Source of the DNA: JACVRW01 sp035705985
GTDB taxonomy: Bacteria > Actinomycetota > Thermoleophilia > Solirubrobacterales > Thermoleophilaceae
Length of the DNA stretch: 29,158 bases
Assembly: GCA_035705985.1 (NCBI GenBank)
Contig: DASSVP010000035.1
Span: forward strand, 1-29,158
Direction of reading: 5' to 3'
Part shown: positions 8,158 to 16,430 of the stretch, one piece after another
Layout: every line of letters starts with the position of its first letter
Position numbering within the stretch: the first letter of the stretch is position 1
Translations under genes and position numbers: made by a program
Notes under the pieces: generated by a model
Told to the model about the DNA's origin: nothing
Seen by the model: the letters and a program-made list of their open reading frames with translations, nothing else
Databases searched by the model: none

Positions 8158-9081
8158 TCAGCCCTTGACCGCGCCGGCCGTCATGCCCGCCACGATCCGC
8201 TTCTGGAAGATGATCACCGCGAGCACGAGCGGAATCGTGATCACGACGGACGCCGCGCTGATCGACCCCAGCGGGACCTCGAACTTCTGGGCGCCGGTGA
8301 AGTTCGCGACCGACACCGGCACCGTCATCGCATTGGGTGAGCTCGTGAGCGTGACGGCGAGCAGGAACTCGTTCCAGACGAAGAACGCGGTCAGCAGGCC
8401 CGCGGTCACGAGGCCCGGTGCCGCCAGCGGCAGCACGACCTTGCGGAACGCCTGGAAGTAGGTGGCGCCGTCCACGAGCGCCGCCTCCTCGAGCTCCTTC
8501 GGGATCTCCTTGAAGAACGACGTCAGGATGTAGATCGCGAGTGGCAGCGCGAACGTCAGGTACGGCAGGATCAGCCCGATGTAGGTGTCGTAGAAGCCGA
8601 ACTCGTTCCAGAGCTTGAAGATCGGCGCCGCGATCGCGATCGCCGGGAAGGTCGAGATCGAGAGGATGATCGCCAGCAGCAGGAACTTGCGCTTGAAGCG
8701 CAGCCGCGCGAGCGCGTAGGCCGCGAACGAGCCCACTACCAGCGCGAGGATCGTCGTGATCGTCGTGATGATCACGCTGTTCTTGAGCGCCGACGTGAAC
8801 GTGTTGTTCGCGAAGATCGAGTCGTAGTTCTCGAGCGTCGGGTTGGGCGGGAAGATGTCCGCGCTCGAGAGGTCTGACCCCGTCTTCAGCGACACGTTGA
8901 CCAGCCAGTAGAAGGGAAACAGGCAGAAGACGAAGATGAAGACGACCGCGACCCACATGAGCAGCGGCCGCACCCAGTTGCGCTGAGGCCCGCGCCGGTC
9001 GGCCGCGCGCGCTTCCTCGCGCTCCTTCTCACCCTCGCGTACGCCGGTACCGGGCGTGACTACTCCGCCGGACGCCTCCAT
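8158..9081 (-). CDS. Carbohydrate ABC transporter permease (MalG-like)
   Basis: The 307-residue product is an inner-membrane subunit of the sugar importer. About 45 hydrophilic residues are followed by a first membrane span (LLMWVAVVFIFVFCLFPFYW) and about five more. The EAA loop that contacts the ATPase is clear: EEAALVDGATYFQAFRKVVL, ending in LPLAAPGL. The ATG overlaps the preceding permease stop as TGATG, so the two membrane subunits are probably translationally coupled. It belongs to the MalG half of the family because it is the second permease and has a long soluble N-terminus before the first span. Confidence 0.95.
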   Translation of the reverse strand: MEASGGVVTPGTGVREGEKEREEARAADRRGPQRNWVRPLLMWVAVVFIFVFCLFPFYWLVNVSLKTGSDLSSADIFPPNPTLENYDSIFANNTFTSALKNSVIITTITTILALVVGSFAAYALARLRFKRKFLLLAIILSISTFPAIAIAAPIFKLWNEFGFYDTYIGLILPYLTFALPLAIYILTSFFKEIPKELEEAALVDGATYFQAFRKVVLPLAAPGLVTAGLLTAFFVWNEFLLAVTLTSSPNAMTVPVSVANFTGAQKFEVPLGSISAASVVITIPLVLAVIIFQKRIVAGMTAGAVKG

Positions 9082-10016
9082 CAGTCCTCCTCGGCCAGCG
9101 ACCTGATGTTGCCGCCGACGGTCCGGATGTACAGGAACGACACGGCCATCACGATGATGAACGTGAGCACCGACAGGGCGGAGCCGTAGCCGATCAGCTG
9201 GTTCGACGTGAGCTCCCTGTGCGCGAGCGTGGACAGCGTCTCCGTGCCGTTCGTCCCGCCGGTCAGCACGTACGGCAGGTCGAAGATCCGCAGCGCGTCG
9301 AGCGTGCGGAAGATCAGCGCCACGAGGATCGCCGGCATCAGCAGCGGGAGCGTGATGCGCCTGAAGCGCTGCCACGTCGTGGCGCCGTCGACCTTCGCGG
9401 CGTCATAGACGTCGTCGGGGATCACCTGCAGCCCGGCCAGCAGCAGCAGGGCCATGAAGGGCGCGGTCTTCCACACGTCCGCAAGGATCAGCACGGCCAT
9501 GGCGTAGCCCTCCTGGCCAAGCCAGACGATGCCGTTGAAGATCCCCAGTGCGTCGAAGATCTGCGGCGCCAATCCGAGCTCCGGCTCGAACAGCGTCCGC
9601 CACGTGATCGCGCTCACCACCGTGAGCACGGCCCACGGCACCAGCACCACGGTCCGCAGCAGGCCGCGCCCGCGGAACGCCTCGTGCATGGCGAGCGCCA
9701 TGGCTAGGCCGATAGCGAGCTCCAGGGCCACCGAGAAGAACGTGAAGATGAACGTGTTCTTGACGGCCGCCCAGAAGTCGGTCGACCCGAACGCGTCCGC
9801 GTAGTTCTCGAACCCTACGAACCGCCAGGCGCCTGGCGTCTGGAGGCTGTACTCGGTGAGCGACAGCCAGATCGCGTAGCCGATCGGATAGGCCGCCACC
9901 AGCGCGATGACGATCATGGCCGGCGAGAGGAGCAGGGCAGCGAGGCGACGTTCCTCGCTGCCGTAGCTCTTCTCGCGGCGCTTGCGGCCGCGCAATCTCG
10001 CGGTGGCGGCTTCCAT
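9081..10016 (-). CDS. Sugar ABC transporter permease (MalF-like)
   Basis: The 311-residue product begins with a basic cytosolic stretch (RLRGRKRREK), then AALLLSPAMIVIALVAAYPI as the first of about six spans. The EAA motif appears as YDAAKVDGATTWQRFRRITL followed by PLLMPAIL. It pairs with the MalG-like subunit to form the translocation pore. The gene starts 5 nt after the binding-protein stop and its own stop overlaps the next start, so it sits in the middle of a single transcript. Confidence 0.95.
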   Translation of the reverse strand: MEAATARLRGRKRREKSYGSEERRLAALLLSPAMIVIALVAAYPIGYAIWLSLTEYSLQTPGAWRFVGFENYADAFGSTDFWAAVKNTFIFTFFSVALELAIGLAMALAMHEAFRGRGLLRTVVLVPWAVLTVVSAITWRTLFEPELGLAPQIFDALGIFNGIVWLGQEGYAMAVLILADVWKTAPFMALLLLAGLQVIPDDVYDAAKVDGATTWQRFRRITLPLLMPAILVALIFRTLDALRIFDLPYVLTGGTNGTETLSTLAHRELTSNQLIGYGSALSVLTFIIVMAVSFLYIRTVGGNIRSLAEED

Positions 10017-10021
10017 GACGC

Positions 10022-11290
10022 CTAGAACGTCTCGACGGCCTTCTGGATCTCCTCGTTCATCTTGCTCGCGGCCTCATCCGGCGACATGTCGCCCTGGAGC
10101 GCCGCGAACACGTTGTTGTAGATCGCCTCGCTGATCAGCGGATACACGGGCGAGACCGGGCGCGGCTGCGCCTGCTCGATCGCGGTGCGCAGCTGCTCGG
10201 CGAACGGCAGAGCCTTCTTCACCTCGGGGTCGTCGTACACCGAGGTCAGCGTCGGCGGCAGCGAGGCCTCCGTCGCCATCAGCTTCTGCTGCTCCTCACC
10301 CGTCGCGTACTCGATGAACGCGAGCGAGCCCTCCGGGTTCTTGGAGTACGCCGAGATCGCGAGGTCGTAGCCGCCGAGCACGCCGGCACCCTCGTTCCCC
10401 GCGTAGCCCGGGAACGTGGTGATGTCGAAGTTGTCGGCGATCTTCGACTCCTTGCCCAGCGAGTACGCGTACGGCCAGTTGCGCATGAACGTCGCGTTGC
10501 CGGACTCGAACGCGCGCCGGGACTCCTCTTCCTTGTACGTGGTGTTGGCCTTCGGGGCGGCGCCGCTCTTGATGCCGTCCGCCATGAACTTCAGGACGTC
10601 CTTGACCTCCTGGGAGTCGGCGGTCGCCTCCTTGCCGTCCTCGGAGACCACGTTCCCGCCCGCGCTGTAGAGCAGCTCGAGGAAGTTCACGGTGAGGCCC
10701 TCGTAGCGGAAGCCCTGGTAGACCACGCCGTTGCCCTGGGCGGCCTGCTCGTAGAGCGTCTCCCAGTCCTCAGGCGGGCTGTCGACCTGGTCGGTCCGGT
10801 AGTAGATGAAGCCGGCGTTCGAGTTGAACGGCACCGCGTAGTTCTTGCCCTCGAACTCGGTGGTCGCAACCGTCGACTCGATGAACTTGTCGCCGTTCTC
10901 GGAGATGAAGTCGGAGACGTCGAGCAGCCAGCCCTGCGCCGCGTACTCGGCGGTCCAGATCACGTCCATGCCGAGAACGTCGCATTCCGTGTTCTTGGCG
11001 CGCAGACGCTGGATCTGGAGGCGGCGCTGCTCGTCAGCCGCCTCCGGCAGCTGGAGCAGCTTCACGTTCGCATTCGGGTTCGCCTTGTTGAAGCCGTCCA
11101 CGACCGTTCCGAACGCACCGCTCGTGTCCTTGCCGATGCACCAGGTGACGTCGCCCTCGGCCTTCGCCTGGCCGGCCTTCTCGGCGTCGGCTGCGCCGCC
11201 GCCCTCGTCGCCTTCGTCGCTTCCGCATCCCGCAATCGCGAGCATCAGGGCGGCTATGAGCGCGGCGATCAACCGCGAGGTCTTCAACAT
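10022..11290 (-). CDS. Extracellular sugar-binding lipoprotein (ThuE/LpqY-like)
   Basis: The 422-residue product is the solute receptor of the importer. A lipoprotein signal is evident: MLKTSRLIAALIAALMLAIA followed by GC as the lipobox. An acidic/Gly linker comes next. The mature part has the class-I sugar-binding layout, with GFNKANPNANVKLLQLPEAA near the N-terminus and CDVLGMDVIWTAEYAAQGWL, closest in feel to trehalose/maltose receptors such as ThuE and LpqY. The substrate is therefore probably an alpha-glucoside, consistent with the GH13 gene in the operon; this is inference. A strong GAGGAGG precedes the ATG by 8 nt. It is the first gene of the five-gene operon. Confidence 0.93.
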   Translation of the reverse strand: MLKTSRLIAALIAALMLAIAGCGSDEGDEGGGAADAEKAGQAKAEGDVTWCIGKDTSGAFGTVVDGFNKANPNANVKLLQLPEAADEQRRLQIQRLRAKNTECDVLGMDVIWTAEYAAQGWLLDVSDFISENGDKFIESTVATTEFEGKNYAVPFNSNAGFIYYRTDQVDSPPEDWETLYEQAAQGNGVVYQGFRYEGLTVNFLELLYSAGGNVVSEDGKEATADSQEVKDVLKFMADGIKSGAAPKANTTYKEEESRRAFESGNATFMRNWPYAYSLGKESKIADNFDITTFPGYAGNEGAGVLGGYDLAISAYSKNPEGSLAFIEYATGEEQQKLMATEASLPPTLTSVYDDPEVKKALPFAEQLRTAIEQAQPRPVSPVYPLISEAIYNNVFAALQGDMSPDEAASKMNEEIQKAVETF

Positions 11291-11298
11291 CCGAGTTC

Positions 11299-11305
11299 CC
11301 TCCTC
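11299..11305 (-). promoter_or_regulatory. Strong Shine-Dalgarno of the binding-protein gene
   Basis: GAGGAGG on the minus strand lies 8 nt before ATG 11290. It contrasts with the many SD-less starts in this window and fits high expression of the receptor. The 11306-11377 upstream stretch contains an imperfect inverted repeat (AGTTACTC ... GAGTCGCAACT, about 11344-11371) that could be an operator. No clear -10 was found. Confidence 0.7.
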
Positions 11306-11377
11306 AGGAGCAAGTTCACGTTGGCGTTACCCGCTCGCGGCGCTAGTTACTCCGATTGGGCGAGTCGCAACTACCGC

Positions 11378-11947
11378 TTAACGGGCGCTGGCCGCCTGCT
11401 CCTCGTGCCGTCCCTCGCAGATCTCCTCGGCCATCTTGTCGCAGAAGGCCGGGAGGTCGTCGGGCTTCCGGCTCGACACGAGCCCGTTGTCCACGACGAC
11501 CTCCTCGTCGACCCAATTGCCTCCCGCGTTGCGGATGTCCGTCTGGATGCTCGGCCAGGAGGTGATCGTGCGGTCGCGCAGCACGTCCGCCTCGACCAGG
11601 GTCCAGGGGCCGTGGCAGATCGCGGCGACCGGCTTCTGCGCCTCGAAGAAGGAGCGCACGAACCGAACCGCGTCGTCGTCGGCGCGCAGGAAGTCGGGGT
11701 TGGCCACGCCGCCGGGGAGCACGAGTGCGTCGTAGTCGGACTCGCTCGCATCCGCGACCTTCTCGTCGACCTCGAAGGTATCGGCCTTGTCGAGATGCTC
11801 GAACGCCTGGATCTCGCCGCTGTCGAGTGACACGAGCCGCGGCGTGCCGCCCTCGTCCTCGACCTTCTTCCAGGGCTCGGTCAGCTCCACCTGCTCCACG
11901 CCGTCCGTAGCCAGAAACGCAACCGTCTTGTCCTCGAGCTTTCCCAT
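11378..11947 (-). CDS. PfpI/DJ-1 superfamily type 1 glutamine amidotransferase-like protein
   Basis: The 189-residue product has the size and motifs of the PfpI/YhbO branch of the DJ-1 superfamily. Glu18 lies in DGVEQVEL, the nucleophile Cys111 in AICHGPW with the adjacent His112, and LVLPGG forms the oxyanion region. Members have been described as cysteine proteases, glyoxalase III or protein deglycases and protect against carbonyl and oxidative stress; the true activity is debated. It reads in the same direction as the sugar operon but ends 87 nt before it, so co-transcription is possible but unproven. The C-terminus has a short polar extension. Confidence 0.92.
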   Translation of the reverse strand: MGKLEDKTVAFLATDGVEQVELTEPWKKVEDEGGTPRLVSLDSGEIQAFEHLDKADTFEVDEKVADASESDYDALVLPGGVANPDFLRADDDAVRFVRSFFEAQKPVAAICHGPWTLVEADVLRDRTITSWPSIQTDIRNAGGNWVDEEVVVDNGLVSSRKPDDLPAFCDKMAEEICEGRHEEQAASAR

Positions 11948-11975
11948 ACCCCCGACCTACCGGGAGGGCCTCTCC

Positions 11976-13343
11976 CTAAACGAGCAGCTCGAGGATCTCG
12001 CGCGCAGTGGACTCGCCGGAGCGCACCGCGCCGTCCATGTAGCCGTTCCACACGTGCGCGTACTCCGCGCCCGCCCAGTGGAGCGGGCCGATCGGCGCGT
12101 GAAGCGCCGCGCCGTAGCCCGTCCACGCGCCGGTCGGCATGTGGCAGCCGTAGCACCCGCGCGTCCACTCCTCCTCGGCCCAGAGCCGCTCGACGTAGTC
12201 GTCGGGCGACGAGGCACGGGGGCCGAAGTAGCGCGCGAAGCAGTCGACCACGGCGGTCCGGCGCTCCTCGGGCCGGAGCCGGCCGAGCTCGCGAGCGTGG
12301 CGGCCCTCGAGGAAGCCGAGCAGCACGCCGGGCGAGCCGCCGGGCGGGGAGTTGTCGAAGGTCAGGCGCACCGGGCCGCGGTCGCTCGTCGCACCACCCG
12401 ACAGGCCCTCGTCGCGCCAGAACGGCTCGCTGTAGATCGCCATGCACTTCGCGACGGTGCCGAGCGGCATGCGCTGCGTGAGCTGGTCGCGGTAGCCGGG
12501 CAGCGGGGGGTCGTAGGCGATGCGGCTCGCGAGCGTCGGGGCCACCGCCACGATCGCGCGCCGGCCGCGCGCGCTCGCGCCGTCGGCGTGCACGACGACG
12601 CCGCCCGCGTCGTGCTCGATCCGGCGCACGGGCGCGCCAAGCACGAGCCGCTCCTCGCCGAGCTCCTCCGCCATCCGGATCGGCACGAGCTGCGATCCGC
12701 CCACGAAGCGATCCTGCTGCGCGCCGCCCTCGGTGTCGAAGAGCATCTCGAGGCTGCCCGCCGAGTGGATGTAGAAGAGCACGTGGAGCAGCGACATGTC
12801 CTCTGGCTGCGCCGCCCAGACTGCCTCGATGCCGAGGCCGAGCAGCATCCGCCCGCCCCGGGTGGCGAGGTTGCGGCGCATCCAGGTGGCTGCGGTCTGG
12901 CCGTCGAGCTTCGCGGCGCTCGGCGCCTCCCACGGCGCCTCGAGCGGCACCGTGCGGGCGAGGCGGTTGAGCCGCCGCTGCGCCTGCTCGACGTCGACGA
13001 GGACGGCGGGGTTGATCCTCGGAATCGCCCCTGTGTAGCGCTGGAGCGCGTCGCGGTACTCGAGCACGTTCGAGCCCGCCACGTGAGTCGGGAACGTCTC
13101 CACGCCGAGCTCGGTCGCCACCGCGGCAAGCCGGTCCTGGGTCGGGCCGATCCACTGCGCGCCCACCTCCACGACGTTGCCGCCGCCGATGTCGTGGTTG
13201 TGCACGCGCCCGCCGACGCGGTCGCGGGCCTCGACGACGACCACGGACGCTCCGGCCGCGGAGAGCTCCCGCGCGGCGGCCAGGCCGGCGAGGCCGGCGC
13301 CGACGATCACCACGTCGGCCTCATGGGTGGACGAGTCGGCCAC
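11976..13343 (-). CDS. Flavin-containing amine oxidase (MAO/putrescine-oxidase-like)
   Basis: The 455-residue product starts at a GTG and has an N-terminal FAD-binding Rossmann motif VVIVGAGLAGLAAARELSAAG, followed by GGRVHNHD. The C-terminal region HWAGAEYAHVWNGYMDGAVRSGE binds flavin and is diagnostic of the monoamine oxidase family. Cys397 in the RGCYG segment aligns with the position used for covalent 8-alpha-cysteinyl FAD in eukaryotic MAO, so covalent flavin is possible but not certain. It should oxidise a primary or polyamine to an aldehyde, H2O2 and ammonia. TAGGGT lies 6 nt upstream of the GTG, with no Shine-Dalgarno, suggesting leaderless expression. It is divergent from the membrane protein at 13425. 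Confidence 0.93.
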   Translation of the reverse strand: MADSSTHEADVVIVGAGLAGLAAARELSAAGASVVVVEARDRVGGRVHNHDIGGGNVVEVGAQWIGPTQDRLAAVATELGVETFPTHVAGSNVLEYRDALQRYTGAIPRINPAVLVDVEQAQRRLNRLARTVPLEAPWEAPSAAKLDGQTAATWMRRNLATRGGRMLLGLGIEAVWAAQPEDMSLLHVLFYIHSAGSLEMLFDTEGGAQQDRFVGGSQLVPIRMAEELGEERLVLGAPVRRIEHDAGGVVVHADGASARGRRAIVAVAPTLASRIAYDPPLPGYRDQLTQRMPLGTVAKCMAIYSEPFWRDEGLSGGATSDRGPVRLTFDNSPPGGSPGVLLGFLEGRHARELGRLRPEERRTAVVDCFARYFGPRASSPDDYVERLWAEEEWTRGCYGCHMPTGAWTGYGAALHAPIGPLHWAGAEYAHVWNGYMDGAVRSGESTAREILELLV

Positions 13344-13349
13344 GACGAG

Positions 13350-13355
13350 ACCCTA
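13350..13355 (-). promoter_or_regulatory. Putative -10 element (TAGGGT) of leaderless amine oxidase gene
   Basis: On the minus strand TAGGGT is followed by exactly 6 nt and then GTG 13343. It mirrors the TAGGGT at 13410-13415 that serves the divergent gene. Confidence 0.5.
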
Positions 13356-13373
13356 TCCCGAAGGCCTCGCTGC

Positions 13374-13394
13374 GCAGCGGGCACCGCCCGCTGC
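13374..13394. repeat. Perfect 9-bp inverted repeat between divergent promoters
   Basis: GCAGCGGGC and GCCCGCTGC are separated by ACC. The repeat sits almost exactly midway between the two mirror-image TAGGGT hexamers, where both -35 regions would be. There is no T-run, so an operator or shared regulator site is more likely than a terminator. Confidence 0.6.
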
Positions 13395-13409
13395 TCGCGC
13401 CACGGCCGC

Positions 13410-13415
13410 TAGGGT
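13410..13415 (+). promoter_or_regulatory. Putative -10 element (TAGGGT) of membrane protein gene
   Basis: TAGGGT is followed by 9 nt and ATG 13425. A GGAG lies inside that spacer but very near the ATG, so the message would have at most a two- to three-base leader. Confidence 0.45.
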
Positions 13416-13424
13416 GCGGAGCGG

Positions 13425-14102
13425 ATGGCTTCGTCCCCGCGCGACGTGGAACGCGAGGAGGAGCGCCGCCTCAACATGCGGACGCTGACGATCGCAAGCG
13501 CAGCGTCGGCCGCGGCGGCCGCCGTCACCTCGCAGCTGTGGATCGCCGGCACCTGGATCGCCGCGGCGCTAACCCCTGTCCTGGTGGCGCTCATCTCGGA
13601 GGCGCTGCACCGCCCGACGGAGCGCGTAGCGCGGGCGCGCACCACCAGGCGCGCGGCGACTGGACGCGGCGCCGCGATCACGAGCCCGAGAGTCGCGGAG
13701 CCCGACCTGGGCCCCATCCGGGTCTACCGACAGCCGGGCTCGCGGCCCTCGCGGCGGCGGATCGCACTGGGCGTCGTGGCCGCGACGGGCGCGCTGGCGT
13801 TCGTGATCGGGATCGTGGCGCTGACGACCGTGGACCTGGTCAGCGGCGGCTCGGTGGGCAAGGGCTCGGGCCGCACGACGCTGCTGGGCGGCGGAGGCGA
13901 CGGCGGCGGGACGCGCACCGATCAGCAGCCGGCCGAGCGTGGCGACGAAAGCACGTCGCAGCCCGACGAGCCCACCGACGAGCCGACGAGCACCGCGCCG
14001 ACCTCGACGGAGCCACCCGAGGACGAGCCCTCGGACACGGCACCCTTGCCGGAGCCCACGGAGCCGGCACCCGGGGAGCCGGAGCAGCCGGCCGTCCCCT
14101 AG
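13425..14102 (+). CDS. Membrane protein with Pro/Thr/Glu-rich tail, function unknown
   Basis: The 225-residue product begins with a charged segment (RDVEREEERRLN). A hydrophobic Ala-rich region at about 20-62 could form one or two spans. A basic cytosolic loop with many Arg follows, then a clear span at about 112-135 (IALGVVAATGALAFVIGIVA). After it comes a Gly-rich stretch and about 70 residues dominated by Pro, Glu, Thr, Ser and Asp, probably an extended extracytoplasmic tail. I recognise no catalytic motif. It is divergent from the amine oxidase and may share a regulator through the intervening inverted repeat. Family unknown; the gene itself is well supported by frame and composition. Confidence 0.75.
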   Translation: MASSPRDVEREEERRLNMRTLTIASAASAAAAAVTSQLWIAGTWIAAALTPVLVALISEALHRPTERVARARTTRRAATGRGAAITSPRVAEPDLGPIRVYRQPGSRPSRRRIALGVVAATGALAFVIGIVALTTVDLVSGGSVGKGSGRTTLLGGGGDGGGTRTDQQPAERGDESTSQPDEPTDEPTSTAPTSTEPPEDEPSDTAPLPEPTEPAPGEPEQPAVP

Positions 14103-14123
14103 CGCCCCGAACCCGGCGACGCG

Positions 14124-14363
14124 CTAGGCGTCCACGCGGTCGACCGCGCCTTCCACGCCGGACTGCTCGGCGCAGTGGGCGCAGCAGTAGATCGAGCCGT
14201 TCGCCTCGATTCCGTGGCCGACGATGCGGACGCCGCAGTGGCCGCACTCCGGCGCCATCGCGTGGATCGCACACTCGAAGCTGTCGAAGGTGTGCGTCTC
14301 ACCGCCCCGCGTCACCTCGAGCGTCTTGTCGTACTCGTTGCCGCACACCTCGCACTGAGCCAC
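14124..14363 (-). CDS. Small Cys/His-rich metal-binding protein (metallothionein-like)
   Basis: The 79-residue product begins at a GTG with GGAGGA 7 nt upstream (14371-14376). It has eight cysteines: C4 and C7 (CEVC), C31, C40 and C43 (CGHC), and C60, C61 and C64 (YCCAHC). Several His residues lie near them (24, 34, 42, 50, 63). The pattern suggests two structural metal sites, most likely Zn, and resembles small actinobacterial proteins sometimes labelled prokaryotic metallothionein. FDSFECAIHAMAP in the middle resembles an amphipathic helix joining the two sites. It lies 38 nt after the epimerase stop-to-start gap region and reads in the same direction. A metal storage or sensing role is inference. 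Confidence 0.8.
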   Translation of the reverse strand: MAQCEVCGNEYDKTLEVTRGGETHTFDSFECAIHAMAPECGHCGVRIVGHGIEANGSIYCCAHCAEQSGVEGAVDRVDA

Positions 14364-14401
14364 TGGGGCCTCCTCCGGTCGGGTGCCTGATCGGTACCCG
14401 G

Positions 14402-15469
14402 TCAGCGCGTCGATACGTCGTTGCGCGCGCCCACTCCGCTCGCGAACTCGCGCGCGCGCAGCGGGCCGGCCCCGCCGGGCTCGAGCGGGGGCGTGTCGAG
14501 ACCGGCCCCGTCGTGCATCCCCTCGATCAGGTCGAGGAGCGCCTCGGACGACGTCCGGGCCGGCTTCCAGCCCAGCTCCGTGCGGATGCGCGTCGTGTCC
14601 ATCACCGGCACCGCGAGCGCCATGTCCACCCACCCGGGCTCGCTCGGCTGTAGGCGCAGCGCGTAGCTCAGGGCCGCGCCACCGCGCAGGACGCCGGCGG
14701 GCACCGGCACCTTCCGGGCACCCAGCGCCCGGGCGAGCTCGTCCGGGTCGAGCACGGGGTCGGCCGCGACGTTGTACGCGCCGTGCGCGTCGTCGCGGAC
14801 GATCGCCAGGCGGTAGGCCTCCCCGATGTCGTACGAGTGGACCGCCTGGAAGACGAGCCGCGGGTGCGCGGGCACGACCGGGATCAGGCGCCGCTGCACG
14901 AGGAAGTTCGGCAGGAACGGCCCCGCGAACAGCCGCCGGATGCCGGACGCGGCCTCGCGCTTGAAGATCAGGCCGGGACGGAGTCGCACGACGCGCGTAT
15001 CCGGGTGCTCGTCCTCGAAGCGGTCGAGGAGGCGCTCGGCCTCCGCCTTGTGGCGCGCGTAGAACGAGCTCGAGATGCCCGTGGTGGGCCAGCTCTCGTC
15101 GACGCCGCGGTCCTTCGGCCCCGGCGCGTACGCCCCGATCGAGGACGCGTACACGATCGCCGGGACACCGGCCGCGGCGGCCGCCCGGAAGACCCGCGCG
15201 GTCCCGTCCACGTTCACCTCGTGCAGGCGCTGCTTGTCGCGCCCGGGCTGGATCAGCCAGGCGAGGTGCACGACCACGTCGGCGCCCTGGAAGTGCGGCC
15301 GCAGCGGCGTGTGGGCGATGTCCGCCTTGCGCCATTCCGTCTTCGGGAAGCTCGACTCGGGGATGCGGCGCGCGATCCCGAGGATCGAGTCCACGGCCGG
15401 CTCGTCCGCGAGCGATCGCAGCACGCTCGTGCCGACGTTGCCGCTCGCGCCTACGACCACGACTCGCAT
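14402..15469 (-). CDS. NAD-dependent epimerase/dehydratase (extended SDR)
   Basis: The 355-residue product has an N-terminal GASGNVG (7-13) nucleotide-binding motif, VYASS with Ser109/110, and the catalytic Tyr137/Lys141 pair in YARHK. A C-terminal region with an ELGWKPA segment is typical of sugar-nucleotide epimerases. The substrate is unknown; NDP-sugar or a lipid-linked sugar is the usual range for the family. It starts 39 nt from the divergent CDF exporter. The small Cys-rich gene follows in the same orientation, so both may share a transcript. Confidence 0.9.
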   Translation of the reverse strand: MRVVVVGASGNVGTSVLRSLADEPAVDSILGIARRIPESSFPKTEWRKADIAHTPLRPHFQGADVVVHLAWLIQPGRDKQRLHEVNVDGTARVFRAAAAAGVPAIVYASSIGAYAPGPKDRGVDESWPTTGISSSFYARHKAEAERLLDRFEDEHPDTRVVRLRPGLIFKREAASGIRRLFAGPFLPNFLVQRRLIPVVPAHPRLVFQAVHSYDIGEAYRLAIVRDDAHGAYNVAADPVLDPDELARALGARKVPVPAGVLRGGAALSYALRLQPSEPGWVDMALAVPVMDTTRIRTELGWKPARTSSEALLDLIEGMHDGAGLDTPPLEPGGAGPLRAREFASGVGARNDVSTR

Positions 15470-15508
15470 CCGGCCCGGGGTACCCGCCTATGCTCACCCG
15501 AAACGGCG

Positions 15509-16429
15509 ATGCACGACCACGAGCACCACCATCACACGCACGTCCAGACGGACGACGCTCGCCGCCTCACGCTCGCCCTGGCCCTGATCCTCGGCCTGAT
15601 GGCGGCCGAGGTCGTCGCCGGGATCCTGGCCTCCTCGCTGGCGCTGCTCTCGGACGCCGCGCACATGCTCACCGACGCGGGCGCGATCGCGCTCGCCCTG
15701 TTCGCCGCGCGGCTGGCCCGGCGGCCCGCCGGCGGCGGCTTCACCTTCGGCTTCCGGCGCGCGGAGATCCTGTCGGCGCAGCTGAACGGCGCGACGCTCG
15801 TGGCGCTCGCCGTGGTGATCGTGTGGGAGGGCATGCGCCGGCTCGCCGACCCGCCCGAGGTCGAGGGCCTCATCGTGCTCGTGGTGGCCCTCCTCGGCAT
15901 CGTGGTGAACCTCGCCGCCACGCTGTTGCTGACCGGCGCCGACCGTCGCAGCCTCAACGTCGAGGGCGCGTTCCAGCACGTGCTCACCGACCTGTTCGCG
16001 TTCATAGCGACGGCGATCGCGGGCGCGGTCGTCCTGCTCACGGACTTCTCGCGCGCGGACGGCATCGCGGCGCTCGTCGTGGCTGCGCTCATGCTCCGCT
16101 CCGGGTACGGGCTCCTGCGCGACTCCGGCCGGGTCCTGCTCGAAGCGTCGCCCCGCGACCTCGACCCCGAGGAGATCGGCAACGTGCTCGCCGGCCAGAA
16201 CCACGTGGTCGAGGTGCACGACCTGCACGTCTGGGAGGTCACGTCGGGCTTTCCCGCGATCTCCGCCCACGTTACGGTCCGCGCGGGCTGCGACACGCAG
16301 TCCCACCGGCGCCAGCTCGCGGAGCTGCTCCGCGAGCGCTTCGGCGTGACGCACTCCACGCTCCAGGTCGAGACCCGGCACGAGGGGCCGCTGACTATCG
16401 AGCCTCTCCAGCGGGGAAGCGGGGCGTGA
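15509..16429 (+). CDS. CDF family cation-efflux transporter (CzcD/ZitB-like)
   Basis: The 306-residue product starts with a His-rich segment (MHDHEHHHHTHVQ) expected to bind metal at the cytosolic side. Six membrane spans follow. TM2 carries SDAAHMLTD (Asp49, His52, Asp56) and a later helix carries QHVLTD, the paired HxxxD sites of zinc-type cation diffusion facilitators. The cytosolic C-terminal domain includes VHDLHVWEVTSGFPAISAHV. It should export Zn2+ or similar ions in exchange for protons. ATG 15509 was chosen because the longer frame upstream is antisense to the epimerase. Its TGA is one base from the next gene, an unusual fusion of metal efflux with DNA end-joining genes. Confidence 0.95.
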   Translation: MHDHEHHHHTHVQTDDARRLTLALALILGLMAAEVVAGILASSLALLSDAAHMLTDAGAIALALFAARLARRPAGGGFTFGFRRAEILSAQLNGATLVALAVVIVWEGMRRLADPPEVEGLIVLVVALLGIVVNLAATLLLTGADRRSLNVEGAFQHVLTDLFAFIATAIAGAVVLLTDFSRADGIAALVVAALMLRSGYGLLRDSGRVLLEASPRDLDPEEIGNVLAGQNHVVEVHDLHVWEVTSGFPAISAHVTVRAGCDTQSHRRQLAELLRERFGVTHSTLQVETRHEGPLTIEPLQRGSGA

Positions 16430-16430
16430 C

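Noticed and set aside
13374..13394. Rho-independent terminator
   Set aside because: The stem is strong, but it lies between divergent starts and has no T-run on either strand.
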